Below are positions 5,786 to 12,333 of a stretch of DNA of 13,666 nt, piece after piece. Location of the stretch: assembly GCA_944358755.1 (NCBI GenBank), contig CALVRY010000025.1:1-13666 (forward strand). The letters are read 5' to 3'. The notes under the pieces were generated by a model, which worked only from the letters and a program-made list of their open reading frames with translations, was not told the DNA's origin and did no database searches. Each line of letters begins with the position of its first letter. The stretch's first letter is position 1. Origin of the DNA: an uncultured Bacilli bacterium. Lineage in GTDB: Bacteria > Bacillota_I > Bacilli_A > RFN20 > CAG-826. Made by a program: the position numbers and the translations under genes.

Positions 5786-7215
5786 AAGTTAAATTAGAAT
5801 ATGGCGATGGCCAAGTAGATGTTGAAGTCCCAGAGGGTAGTGACGTATTTGAAACTGGCGTTACTGTAAAAGATCCTGAAGGAATTAAAGATGTTAAAAA
5901 AGCCACTTTAGAAGCCATTCGTAATCCAATGGATATGAAACCAATTAGTGAACTTGTTCACAAAGGTAGCAAAGTCACTATTGTTTTCCCTGATAAAGTT
6001 AAAGGTGGATTCCAAGATGATTCACATCGTAAAACATCAATTCCTTTAATTATCGATGAATGCTTAAAATATGGCGTTGAAGAAAAAGATATCTTACTCA
6101 TTTGTTCCAATGGTTTACATAGAAAGAACAAACCAGACGAAATTAGACGTATTTTGGGCGACGCTATCTTTGATAGATTCTATCCAAAAGGACAAATTAT
6201 CAATCATGATAGTGAAGATTGGGATCATTTAGTTGATTGTGGAAACGAACCAAAATATGGCGCAAAAGTCGTTATGAACAAATATGTTTATGATAGCGAT
6301 ATTTGTTTCTTAATTGGACACGCTCAAGGAAACCCTTATGGTGGATATAGTGGCGGATATAAACACTGTGCTACTGGTATCTCAAATTGGGAATGTATCT
6401 CTTCCCACCACTGTCCAGCAGTTATGCATAGAGATGACTTCGTTCCAGTTACATCACATTCATTAATGAGAAAGAAATTTGATGCAATTGGCGAATGGAT
6501 GGAGCACAGCATGGGTAAGAAATTCTTCTGTGTTGATGCAGTTTTAGATTCGTTCTCTCATCAAATTGCAGTATATGCTGGTGAAGCTCATAAAGTTCAA
6601 GAAGAATCTTGGAAGATTGCCGATAAGAGAACATATGTCCACTGGGCAAAGAAAAAATATGATGTTTTAATCTTTGGTTTACCAAATGATTTCCAATATG
6701 GAACAAGACAAGGTAGAAACCCAATTCTTGTTGAACAAGCAATTTCTGCTCAAGTTGTAAGACTTAAGAGAGTTATGAGTGATAAACCAGTTATTATTGC
6801 TCTTGCTCAATGTGATGGCGACTTTGGTGATGAAGAATTCCCAGCAATGAAAGACGTTTATAACTATTTCGAAAAACACGGAAATACACTTCCAGAAATT
6901 GAAAAATACTACGATCAAATGGATAATAAAAAATATATTGAAATGTATAGACATCACTATGCATTCCACCCATATCATGCTTTCTCAATGATTTCCTGTG
7001 CACATATTGCTGAAAGAGATTGTGCAGCTGTTTACATTGTCGGAGCAAAAGATCCTGGCACAGCTCGTGGAATGGGCATGAAAACAAGAAGTACAGTTAT
7101 GGAAGCTTTCGAAGATGCTAAGAAATTTGTTGGTGATAAACCAAACGTTCTTGTTTTACCAATGACATTCAAGAGACCATCAGTACATCTTTGTATGGAG
7201 GATGACAAAGAATGA
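5782..7215 (+). CDS. LarA-family (DUF2088) nickel-pincer racemase/epimerase homologue
   Basis: This 477-residue protein belongs to the lactate racemase LarA family, which uses a covalently bound nickel-pincer nucleotide to move a hydride at the alpha carbon of 2-hydroxy acids. The key residues align with Lactobacillus LarA by motif and spacing: Asp71 in FPDKVKGG, His113 in NGLHRKNK (LarA His108), His180 in LIGHAQGNP (His174), Lys194 in YSGGYKHC (the cofactor lysine, Lys184), and His210 in SSHHCPAV (His200, the nickel ligand). The usual DHTRP loop is replaced, and the C-terminal substrate segment (FQYGTRQGRNPILVEQA, about 304-320) lacks the Tyr-Gln-x-x-Lys arrangement I recall from LarA. The substrate is therefore probably not lactate. 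It is about 50 residues longer than LarA. AAAGGA lies eight bases before the ATG, and ATGA overlaps join it to both neighbours. The LarB/C/E cofactor-synthesis genes are not in the window. Confidence 0.85.
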   Translation: MKVKLEYGDGQVDVEVPEGSDVFETGVTVKDPEGIKDVKKATLEAIRNPMDMKPISELVHKGSKVTIVFPDKVKGGFQDDSHRKTSIPLIIDECLKYGVEEKDILLICSNGLHRKNKPDEIRRILGDAIFDRFYPKGQIINHDSEDWDHLVDCGNEPKYGAKVVMNKYVYDSDICFLIGHAQGNPYGGYSGGYKHCATGISNWECISSHHCPAVMHRDDFVPVTSHSLMRKKFDAIGEWMEHSMGKKFFCVDAVLDSFSHQIAVYAGEAHKVQEESWKIADKRTYVHWAKKKYDVLIFGLPNDFQYGTRQGRNPILVEQAISAQVVRLKRVMSDKPVIIALAQCDGDFGDEEFPAMKDVYNYFEKHGNTLPEIEKYYDQMDNKKYIEMYRHHYAFHPYHAFSMISCAHIAERDCAAVYIVGAKDPGTARGMGMKTRSTVMEAFEDAKKFVGDKPNVLVLPMTFKRPSVHLCMEDDKE

Positions 7216-8030
7216 CAGAAGAAATTTTAAAAATTAAAGGCGAAGATATCAAAAAGGGAAAAGTTCCAGTTGATATCTATAAAGATAAAGAAGGTGCATT
7301 TTCTGGAATGGCCGATATGATGGTTGAAGCTATTAAAGAAAACAACAAACTTGGTAAAAGAACTTTATTTATCTGTCCTCTTGGTCCAATTGGACAATAT
7401 AAATATTTTGCAAAAAGAGTGAATTCTGAAAGGATTTCACTTAAAAACGTTACTTTCATTAACATGGATGAATACATGTTAGATGAAAAAACAATTTGTG
7501 GAACAGATTACAAATTGTCATTTAAAAAGACAATGTATGAACTCTGCTATAACAAAATCGATGAAGATTTAATTATGCCAGAGTCACAAAGAATCTTCCC
7601 AACACTTGATAATGCTGACTACATCGATCAAGTTATAGAAGATCATGGTGGAGTTGATGTCTGCTTTGGTGGAATTGGTATTACTGGCCACATGGCTTTC
7701 AATGAACCACCAGAAGAAGATGAAAAAGTTAGCGAAGAAGAATTTGTAAATTCAAGAACTAGAGTGGTTAAGATTAGTAGAGAAACTAGAGTCGTTAATT
7801 CATTTGATGATTTTGATGGCGCTTATCCACTTGTACCTAAATATGCCGTGACTATCGGATTAAAAGAAATACTTGGAGCGAAAAAAGTGCGATTATTCTG
7901 CTTCAGACCATGGCATAAATACGTTGTAAGACGTGCAGCATTCGGAGATTGCTCGATTGATTTCCCTGCTTCATTATTACAAAAGCACCCTGATGCAAGG
8001 ATAGGAATCAGCGAAGAACTCGCTGAGTAG
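7212..8030 (+). CDS. divergent glucosamine-6-phosphate deaminase/isomerase (NagB) family protein
   Basis: A 272-residue NagB-fold protein. Conserved landmarks are NMDEY (84-88, catalytic Asp86), GIGITGHMAFNEPPE (154-168, with His160 and Glu165), SRTRV (181-185), and VPKYAVTIG (208-216). Two active-site features are changed. The loop E. coli NagB has as TGGTP is CPLGPIGQY (55-63). The Asp of NagB's NDGHIAFNE (Asp141, part of the ring-opening relay) is Thr158 here. About ten residues are inserted between FNEP and SRTRV. Aldose-ketose isomerisation may remain while deamination or ring opening of GlcN6P seems doubtful; the true substrate is unknown. GGAGG is ten bases before the ATG, which overlaps the LarA-type stop. 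The next gene, the permease, follows after 10 bases. 6-phosphogluconolactonase, a relative, is less likely given GHMAFNEP. Confidence 0.85.
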   Translation: MTEEILKIKGEDIKKGKVPVDIYKDKEGAFSGMADMMVEAIKENNKLGKRTLFICPLGPIGQYKYFAKRVNSERISLKNVTFINMDEYMLDEKTICGTDYKLSFKKTMYELCYNKIDEDLIMPESQRIFPTLDNADYIDQVIEDHGGVDVCFGGIGITGHMAFNEPPEEDEKVSEEEFVNSRTRVVKISRETRVVNSFDDFDGAYPLVPKYAVTIGLKEILGAKKVRLFCFRPWHKYVVRRAAFGDCSIDFPASLLQKHPDARIGISEELAE

Positions 8031-8040
8031 GGAGATATAT

Positions 8041-8985
8041 ATGAAGGATAAAGTTTCGTTCAAAGACAAAATGAAGGCGTTTAAAGAAAAAATAACTCCT
8101 AAGTTTGTCAAAGATTATTATCAAAAGAAAGAGGATGAAATTGCTGCAGTCGATTTAATTAATCTTTCCAAACCTGTTAATGACGTTGCTACAAGCGGAC
8201 CAAAGAAAATGAAAGATTTTTCACTTTGGCCTGGTTGGAAATCAGCACTAGTTGGTGTTGCTGGTGTTATCTTTGTTATTATTATTTGGTGGATTTATGC
8301 TGCTGTGTGCGAAGCAGCAGGAAAAACATCGTTCCTTTCTTCTCCAATTGCTGTTTGTGAAGCTTTCTACAATCAAGCAATTGCCTCAAGTAATCTTTGG
8401 ACTCACTTATGGTATTCTTTACAAAGAATTATTGTTGGTTATTTGATTGCTCTTGTGGCTGCAATTCCAGTCGGATTCTTAATGGCATGGTATAAACCAG
8501 TTAGAGCATTCTTAGATCCATTTATTCAATTCTTAAGATGTGTTCCACCAATTGCTTATGTTCCTGTTGTTGTTGCATTATTTGGAACTAATGAATCATC
8601 AAAATATTTCATTATTTTCCTTGCTGTTTTCTTAACAATGGCAGTTACAATTTATCAAGGTGTTAAAAACGTTGATTTAACTTTAGTTAAAGCAGCTTAC
8701 ACATTTGGTGCAAGAGATCGTAACTTATTCATGGGTGTTGTCGTTCCAAGTGCATTCCCATTTATCTTAACTGCTATGAGACTTGGTGTTGGTGCAGCTA
8801 TGACAACTCTTGTTGCTTCCGAACTTACTGGTACCGCTTATGGTCTTGGTGCATTTATCAACAGCCAAGGCGGACAATTAGCTATGGACAACTGTATCAT
8901 GGGTATTCTCGTTTTAGGTATCTTCGGTATCGTTTTCGATAAAGGTTTACTTGCCTTTGAAAAACGTGTTACAAGATGGAAATAA
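8041..8985 (+). CDS. ABC transporter permease, SsuC/TauC-like (nitrate/sulfonate/taurine family)
   Basis: This 314-residue inner-membrane permease is of the type that imports sulfonates, taurine, nitrate or thiamine precursors. The cytoplasmic-loop EAA motif is clear (KAAYTFGARDRNLFMGVVVP, 217-236), followed by FILTAMRLGVGAA. Other family marks are LWYSLQRIIVGYLIAL and FIQFLRCVPPIAYVPVVVALFG (161-182), and roughly six hydrophobic helices. A charged N-terminal extension of about 65 residues (many Lys) precedes the first helix; this is longer than usual for SsuC and may stay in the cytoplasm. GGGAG six bases before the ATG overlaps the NagB-type stop. Being fused into the operon with the three enzymes, it is probably the uptake route for their substrate. 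Confidence 0.9.
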   Translation: MKDKVSFKDKMKAFKEKITPKFVKDYYQKKEDEIAAVDLINLSKPVNDVATSGPKKMKDFSLWPGWKSALVGVAGVIFVIIIWWIYAAVCEAAGKTSFLSSPIAVCEAFYNQAIASSNLWTHLWYSLQRIIVGYLIALVAAIPVGFLMAWYKPVRAFLDPFIQFLRCVPPIAYVPVVVALFGTNESSKYFIIFLAVFLTMAVTIYQGVKNVDLTLVKAAYTFGARDRNLFMGVVVPSAFPFILTAMRLGVGAAMTTLVASELTGTAYGLGAFINSQGGQLAMDNCIMGILVLGIFGIVFDKGLLAFEKRVTRWK

Positions 8986-8999
8986 GGAGTGACTTATTT

Positions 9000-9908
9000 A
9001 TGGAAAACAAAGGTAAAGTAGTTATTAAAATTGATAACGTTAAGAAGATTTATCCTGTTGAAAATGGCGATGATGTTATTGCTCTTAATGGTGTCAATCT
9101 AGAAATTAGAGAAAATGAATTTATTTGTGTTGTCGGTCCTTCTGGATGTGGTAAAACAACACTCTTGAATATTATCGGTGGTTTGGAACAACCTACCGAA
9201 GGACAAGCTACAATTCATGGACGTCCAATTCTTGGACCTGGACCAGATAGAGGTATTATTTTCCAACAATACGCATTGTTCCCATGGTTAACTGTTAAAA
9301 AGAACGTCATGTATGCTACAAAATTTATTAAACATGAAGTTCCTTTGATGGAAAAGAATCCAGAAACAGGAGAAATGGAACAAGTATATACAACTAACGA
9401 AAATGGCGAAAAAGTTCCCGCCATGAAGAAGGTTAAGTATACAAAAGCTGAAAGAGAAGCGATTGCTAGAAAATATATTGACATGGTTCAATTAAGTGCA
9501 TTCGCAAATAAATATCCAAAAGAATTGTCAGGTGGTATGAAACAAAGAGTCGCTATTGCGAGAGGTTACGCTCTTAATTCAGAAGTTTTATTACTTGATG
9601 AACCATTTGGTGCTCTTGATGCTCAAACAAGATCTCAACTTCAAGAAGACTTGTTAAGAACTTGGGAGAAAGAAAGAAAAACATGTTTCTTTATTACACA
9701 CGATGTTGATGAATGTGTCTTACTTGCTTCTAGAGTCATTATTATGAGTGCTAGACCAGGTCAAGTTAAAGAAGTAATCGATATTGATCTTCCATATCCA
9801 CGTTCACAAGCTACAAAACTTGATCCAAAATTCCAAGAATATAGAAATCACATTTGGGATGTTGTTTACAAAATGTATGTTTCTAGCGGAAGCATAAATA
9901 ATAAATAA
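9000..9908 (+). CDS. ABC transporter ATPase, SsuB/TauB-like, with a helical-domain insertion
   Basis: The 302-residue nucleotide-binding subunit powers the importer. It has Walker A GPSGCGKT (46-53), Q-loop FQQYALFPW (88-96), signature LSGGMKQR (176-183), Walker B EVLLLDEP (195-202), and H-loop ITHDVDE (232-238). Between the Q-loop and signature there is about 40 residues of extra, charged sequence (about 112-150, including EKNPETGEMEQVY and NENGEKVPAMKKVKY). SsuB-type proteins normally have only a short helical stretch there. This is the face that touches the permease coupling helix or regulatory partners. The start was set at 9000, not the earlier in-frame ATG at 8976. AAGGAG (8984-8989) lies ten bases before 9000, and the longer form would overlap the permease gene. 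Confidence 0.92.
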   Translation: MENKGKVVIKIDNVKKIYPVENGDDVIALNGVNLEIRENEFICVVGPSGCGKTTLLNIIGGLEQPTEGQATIHGRPILGPGPDRGIIFQQYALFPWLTVKKNVMYATKFIKHEVPLMEKNPETGEMEQVYTTNENGEKVPAMKKVKYTKAEREAIARKYIDMVQLSAFANKYPKELSGGMKQRVAIARGYALNSEVLLLDEPFGALDAQTRSQLQEDLLRTWEKERKTCFFITHDVDECVLLASRVIIMSARPGQVKEVIDIDLPYPRSQATKLDPKFQEYRNHIWDVVYKMYVSSGSINNK

Positions 9909-9914
9909 AGATCG

Positions 9915-9941
9915 TACAAATGCAAATTTGTAAAATATAAT
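9915..9941 (+). promoter_or_regulatory. hairpin with GNRA loop and a -10-like box between ATPase and binding-protein genes
   Basis: TACAAAT (9915-9921) and ATTTGTA (9926-9932) form a perfect 7-bp stem with a GCAA tetraloop. A perfect TATAAT follows at 9936-9941, but its -35 (CGTACA) is poor. Hairpins here often set mRNA ends or stability so that the binding protein is made in excess. An internal promoter is the alternative. Confidence 0.4.
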
Positions 9942-9968
9942 TAAATTTTTAAAAGGAGTATAAATAAA

Positions 9969-11078
9969 ATGAAAAAATTTAAATTATTAGGATTATTAGG
10001 TGCTGTTGCAGCACTTGGTGTTGTCGCTACATCAGTTACAAGTTGTGGTGGCGATGAGAACACAGTTCGTTTAGGTTTACACTTAAACTTTGGTGCAGGT
10101 GCTGGCTATAGTGCTATTCAACAAGGCTTCTTTGAAGAAGAAGGCGTCACAATTTCACCTCAAACAGGTGCAGGTCCAGCATTAGCTGCCTCATTAGTTG
10201 CAGGACAAATCGATGTCTCGTTCATGGGTAATGGTGTTGCTTGGAACTACTTTACAGAAAAACAAGAAATTACATTAGTTGCTCTTGATAACTTAACAAA
10301 CGATGACAAGTTAATTGCTTCTAAGAGTGGCAAGGGCGGAAGCTTAACAGCTGAGTCATCTCATGAAGATCTTGCTAATGCACTCAGAGGAGCAACTGTT
10401 GCTTTAGATTTAGATGCTACACCAAAAGCATTCTTTACAAGTTTACTTACAAAACTTAATGAATCATTAGAAGTATCAGAAAAAATTTGGTATAGCGACT
10501 TAGAAGGAAATAAACTTCCAACAGGACTTACTGAATATGCAGACGCAAATAAAGTAAATGTTCATGCTGCTACAAACGCAAACGTTGGTGTCGCAATGCA
10601 AAATGATGAATACGATTTCTGCGTAGCATTCGCACCAGTTTCAACTTCATTATTAAACAATAAAGACAAATTCGTTATGCTTGCTTCAACATTAACTCAT
10701 ATGCCAGATAGTTATACACCATCAACATGGGCTGTTAATACTGCATGGTTAGAATCTCATGAAGAATTATTCGGAAAATTTATGAGAGGTCTTGTTAAAG
10801 GCATGAACTTCAGACGTGATAACCCAACACAATCTGAAAAGGATGTTGAAACTGTCACAGCAGGAACATTCAAAGCTACAGGAGCTACAGATATTGCTCA
10901 ATGGTTAGGTGCAAAAGAACAATTAGAATTGCTTGAAGGTGGTGAAAATTCAACTGCTATGAAATATGTTGAAAACATTAGAGCATCACAAACCTCTAAA
11001 GAAATGTCTGATAAGGTTACTGCCGCTGATGCAACAGATTTCTCTTATCTTAAAACTGCTTGTGAAGCATTAAAATAA
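9969..11078 (+). CDS. ABC transporter substrate-binding lipoprotein (NMT1/SsuA-like)
   Basis: The 369-residue extracellular binding protein of the importer. A lipoprotein signal peptide is obvious: MKKFK, a hydrophobic stretch (residues 6-20) and the lipobox VTSC with lipidated Cys26. The mature protein opens with VRLGLHLNFGAGAGYSAIQQ and GFFEEEGV, then AGPALAASLVAGQIDVSFMG. This is the normal NMT1/SsuA pattern for proteins that bind sulfonates, taurine, nitrate or pyrimidine precursors. Sequence alone does not give the ligand. AAAGGAG lies ten bases before the ATG, the strongest site in the operon, in line with the excess usually needed for binding proteins. It is the last gene of the operon, with a strong terminator 22 bases past its stop. 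Confidence 0.9.
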   Translation: MKKFKLLGLLGAVAALGVVATSVTSCGGDENTVRLGLHLNFGAGAGYSAIQQGFFEEEGVTISPQTGAGPALAASLVAGQIDVSFMGNGVAWNYFTEKQEITLVALDNLTNDDKLIASKSGKGGSLTAESSHEDLANALRGATVALDLDATPKAFFTSLLTKLNESLEVSEKIWYSDLEGNKLPTGLTEYADANKVNVHAATNANVGVAMQNDEYDFCVAFAPVSTSLLNNKDKFVMLASTLTHMPDSYTPSTWAVNTAWLESHEELFGKFMRGLVKGMNFRRDNPTQSEKDVETVTAGTFKATGATDIAQWLGAKEQLELLEGGENSTAMKYVENIRASQTSKEMSDKVTAADATDFSYLKTACEALK

Positions 11079-11100
11079 TTAAACGATTCAAAATTTAATA

Positions 11101-11126
11101 AAGGAAGGCGCGAAGCCTTCCTTTTT
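11101..11126 (+). terminator. intrinsic terminator ending the six-gene operon
   Basis: AAGGAAGGC (11101-11109) pairs perfectly with GCCTTCCTT (11115-11123) around a GCGAA loop, and a five-T run covers 11122-11126. GC content in the stem is high for this DNA. It lies just after the binding-protein stop. Confidence 0.93.
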
Positions 11127-11208
11127 ATATATAAGAAAGATTGATAAGGTTATTCTTGTAAAACGGCTCTTAATTAAATTTATTTGATTTTTAGTAAGAG
11201 CAATATAT

Positions 11209-11243
11209 AAAAAAAGCCGGATATACATACATCCAGACTTTTT
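11209..11243. terminator. two-way intrinsic terminator between convergent genes
   Basis: AAAAAGCCGGAT (11211-11222) pairs with ATCCAGACTTTTT (11231-11243), apart from one mismatch and one bulge, around ATACATAC. The A run on the left (11209-11215) becomes seven T on the minus strand, so it can stop the TSUP transcript. The T run on the right can stop read-through from the operon. Confidence 0.7.
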
Positions 11244-11268
11244 AATAATTAATCAAAAATATAAAAGA

Positions 11269-11288
11269 TTTGCAAGTTTTTTTGCAAA
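11269..11288 (-). terminator. small hairpin just past the TSUP stop
   Basis: TTTGCAA (11269-11275) and TTGCAAA (11282-11288) pair with a 6-base loop 10 bases after the TSUP stop codon. The following minus-strand sequence (TCTTTTATATTTTT) is T-rich but broken. It may act as a first, weak terminator before the hairpin at 11209-11243. Confidence 0.35.
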
Positions 11289-11298
11289 AAGTAGGGCT

Positions 11299-12141
11299 TT
11301 ATGCTAACGCAATACTTGACATAATAATTAAGTAAATATTGATTATTATAATTGCAACAGTAGTTGCCATATAAACAATTTGAACGCCTTTATTATTCAT
11401 CTTTTTGTTTAGCCATGTACCAAATAAAGAACCAATAATTGAAACCGGAACAAGAATAATTAAGAATATCCACCAAGATTGATCGGCAGCAGTTGGAAGA
11501 GCATCAATTGTAAATAAAGTAACAAAAGTTCCATCAATTCCAGCCATTACAATTTTGGCCATTTGAGAGAATATAATTGTAATAAGAGAGTTGATTGCAG
11601 CTTGTTTCATGCTCATTCCAAAGAATAACAAAAGAACAGCAACGTTAATTGGTCCGCCTCCAATTCCTAAAAATGTAGAACAAATTCCAAGGAAAAGACC
11701 GATAATTATCGTAACAACGAAGTTATTAATATGCATAACTTTGCCTTTTGGAAGGAAAATTTGCATATAAATAAGGACAAATATTAAAAGAGCAATTAAT
11801 ATAGATGATTGAATAATAATTAAAACATCACCATTTGAAGAATCTTTAACAAATTGGAACAAGAATTGACCTAAAACGCCACCAACAACCGCTCCAATTC
11901 CTAAATATACAGCAGTTTTCCAATTCTCAATCTTACTTTTAGAAGCAATATGACGAATAATTGAAGTTGAAGTTCCAAAAACAACACACATCGTTGAAAT
12001 CATGTTTGTGATTTCTGGGGTTTCAAAATAACCGAAGGCATCAAGTACAGGTCTTATGATAACCCCGCCACCTATACCTGCAATTGCCCCAATAATAGAT
12101 GCAATAATAACTACTATTGGAAAAATAAAATAATAAATCAT
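11299..12141 (-). CDS. TSUP (TauE/SafE) family membrane permease, probable anion exporter
   Basis: A 280-residue membrane protein with about eight helices in two repeated halves. Each half has the family's glycine signature: IGAIAGIGGGVIIRP near the N-terminus and TFLGIGGGPINVAVLL in the middle. TSUP members move sulfite, sulfoacetate, sulfolactate, thiosulfate or organic acids, usually outward. The family is common beside taurine and sulfosugar catabolic genes. The substrate here is inferred only from context: it converges on an operon with an SsuABC-like importer and diverges from a DeoR-type repressor. No Shine-Dalgarno precedes the ATG at 12141. A TACAAT box ends 8 bases before it, so the mRNA may be nearly leaderless. 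No better in-frame start lies upstream. Confidence 0.88.
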   Translation of the reverse strand: MIYYFIFPIVVIIASIIGAIAGIGGGVIIRPVLDAFGYFETPEITNMISTMCVVFGTSTSIIRHIASKSKIENWKTAVYLGIGAVVGGVLGQFLFQFVKDSSNGDVLIIIQSSILIALLIFVLIYMQIFLPKGKVMHINNFVVTIIIGLFLGICSTFLGIGGGPINVAVLLLFFGMSMKQAAINSLITIIFSQMAKIVMAGIDGTFVTLFTIDALPTAADQSWWIFLIILVPVSIIGSLFGTWLNKKMNNKGVQIVYMATTVAIIIINIYLIIMSSIALA

Positions 12142-12149
12142 ACATTCAT

Positions 12150-12178
12150 ATTGTAGAACAAACGAAAGCGATATTAAA
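12150..12178 (-). promoter_or_regulatory. candidate TSUP promoter giving a leaderless mRNA, with a CGAAA half-site in its spacer
   Basis: On the minus strand TTTAAT (12178-12173), 17 bases, then TACAAT (12155-12150). The predicted start lies within one to three bases of the ATG at 12141, which has no Shine-Dalgarno. The spacer contains AAACGAAA (12160-12167), the half-site that forms the perfect repeat at 12273-12297, so the DeoR-type protein may control this gene too. Confidence 0.4.
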
Positions 12179-12190
12179 CAAAAAGTATTA

Positions 12191-12220
12191 AATGTATTAT
12201 TTATTTATAAATAATACATT
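12191..12220. repeat. 30-bp near-palindrome with perfect 14-bp arms between TSUP and deoR-type genes
   Basis: AATGTATTATTTAT (12191-12204) and ATAAATAATACATT (12207-12220) are exact reverse complements separated by TT. It lies upstream of both divergent promoters, which fits an operator for a dimeric regulator or a cruciform-prone element better than a terminator. I do not recognise the motif as Fur, PerR, CodY or cre. Confidence 0.85.
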
Positions 12221-12231
12221 GGAAAGTTATC

Positions 12232-12250
12232 AAAATTTCCTAGAAATTTT
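12232..12250. repeat. second perfect inverted repeat (8-3-8) in the same region
   Basis: AAAATTTC (12232-12239) and GAAATTTT (12243-12250) are exact reverse complements around CTA. It resembles a CodY box (AATTTTCWGAAAATT), but the arm spacing is three bases, not one, so I do not call it CodY. Confidence 0.65.
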
Positions 12251-12272
12251 TCAAAAATATATAGTTTTTTAG

Positions 12273-12297
12273 TTTCGTTTTAATTGTCAAAACGAAA
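12273..12297. promoter_or_regulatory. probable DeoR-type operator overlapping the repressor's own promoter
   Basis: TTTCGTTTT (12273-12281) and AAAACGAAA (12289-12297) are perfect 9-bp arms with a 7-base spacer. They straddle the -35 box and enter the spacer of the repressor's promoter, the classical position for autorepression. Related CGAAA half-sites occur at 12160-12167 (TSUP promoter) and 12311-12317. Confidence 0.65.
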
Positions 12298-12312
12298 GTT
12301 TTGTAATATAAT
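12284..12312 (+). promoter_or_regulatory. promoter of the deoR-type gene
   Basis: TTGTCA (12284-12289), a 17-base spacer and a perfect TATAAT (12307-12312) make this the best sigma-A-type promoter in the window. The start would be near 12319, giving a very short leader that includes AGGAG (12320-12324). Confidence 0.75.
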
Positions 12313-12333
12313 CGAAACTAGGAGATTAATAAA

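Larger units (their letters stand above)
11079..11298. other. convergent intergenic region packed with hairpins
   Basis: The 220 bases between the operon and the TSUP gene contain no gene. They hold four inverted repeats: the operon terminator, GCTCTTA...TAAGAGC (11166-11172 with 11195-11201), the two-way terminator-like hairpin (11209-11243), and TTTGCAA...TTGCAAA (11269-11288). Confidence 0.8.

Noticed and set aside
7212..8030. Canonical glucosamine-6-phosphate deaminase nagB
   Set aside because: Thr replaces the ring-opening Asp, the TGGTP loop is lost, and no nagA or amino-sugar transporter is nearby.
12191..12220. Intrinsic terminator
   Set aside because: The stem is AT-only apart from one G:C pair per arm, no T run follows, and it lies between divergent promoters where no transcript needs ending.
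12232..12250. CodY box
   Set aside because: The arms look similar to AATTTTC/GAAAATT, but the spacer is three bases where CodY sites have one.
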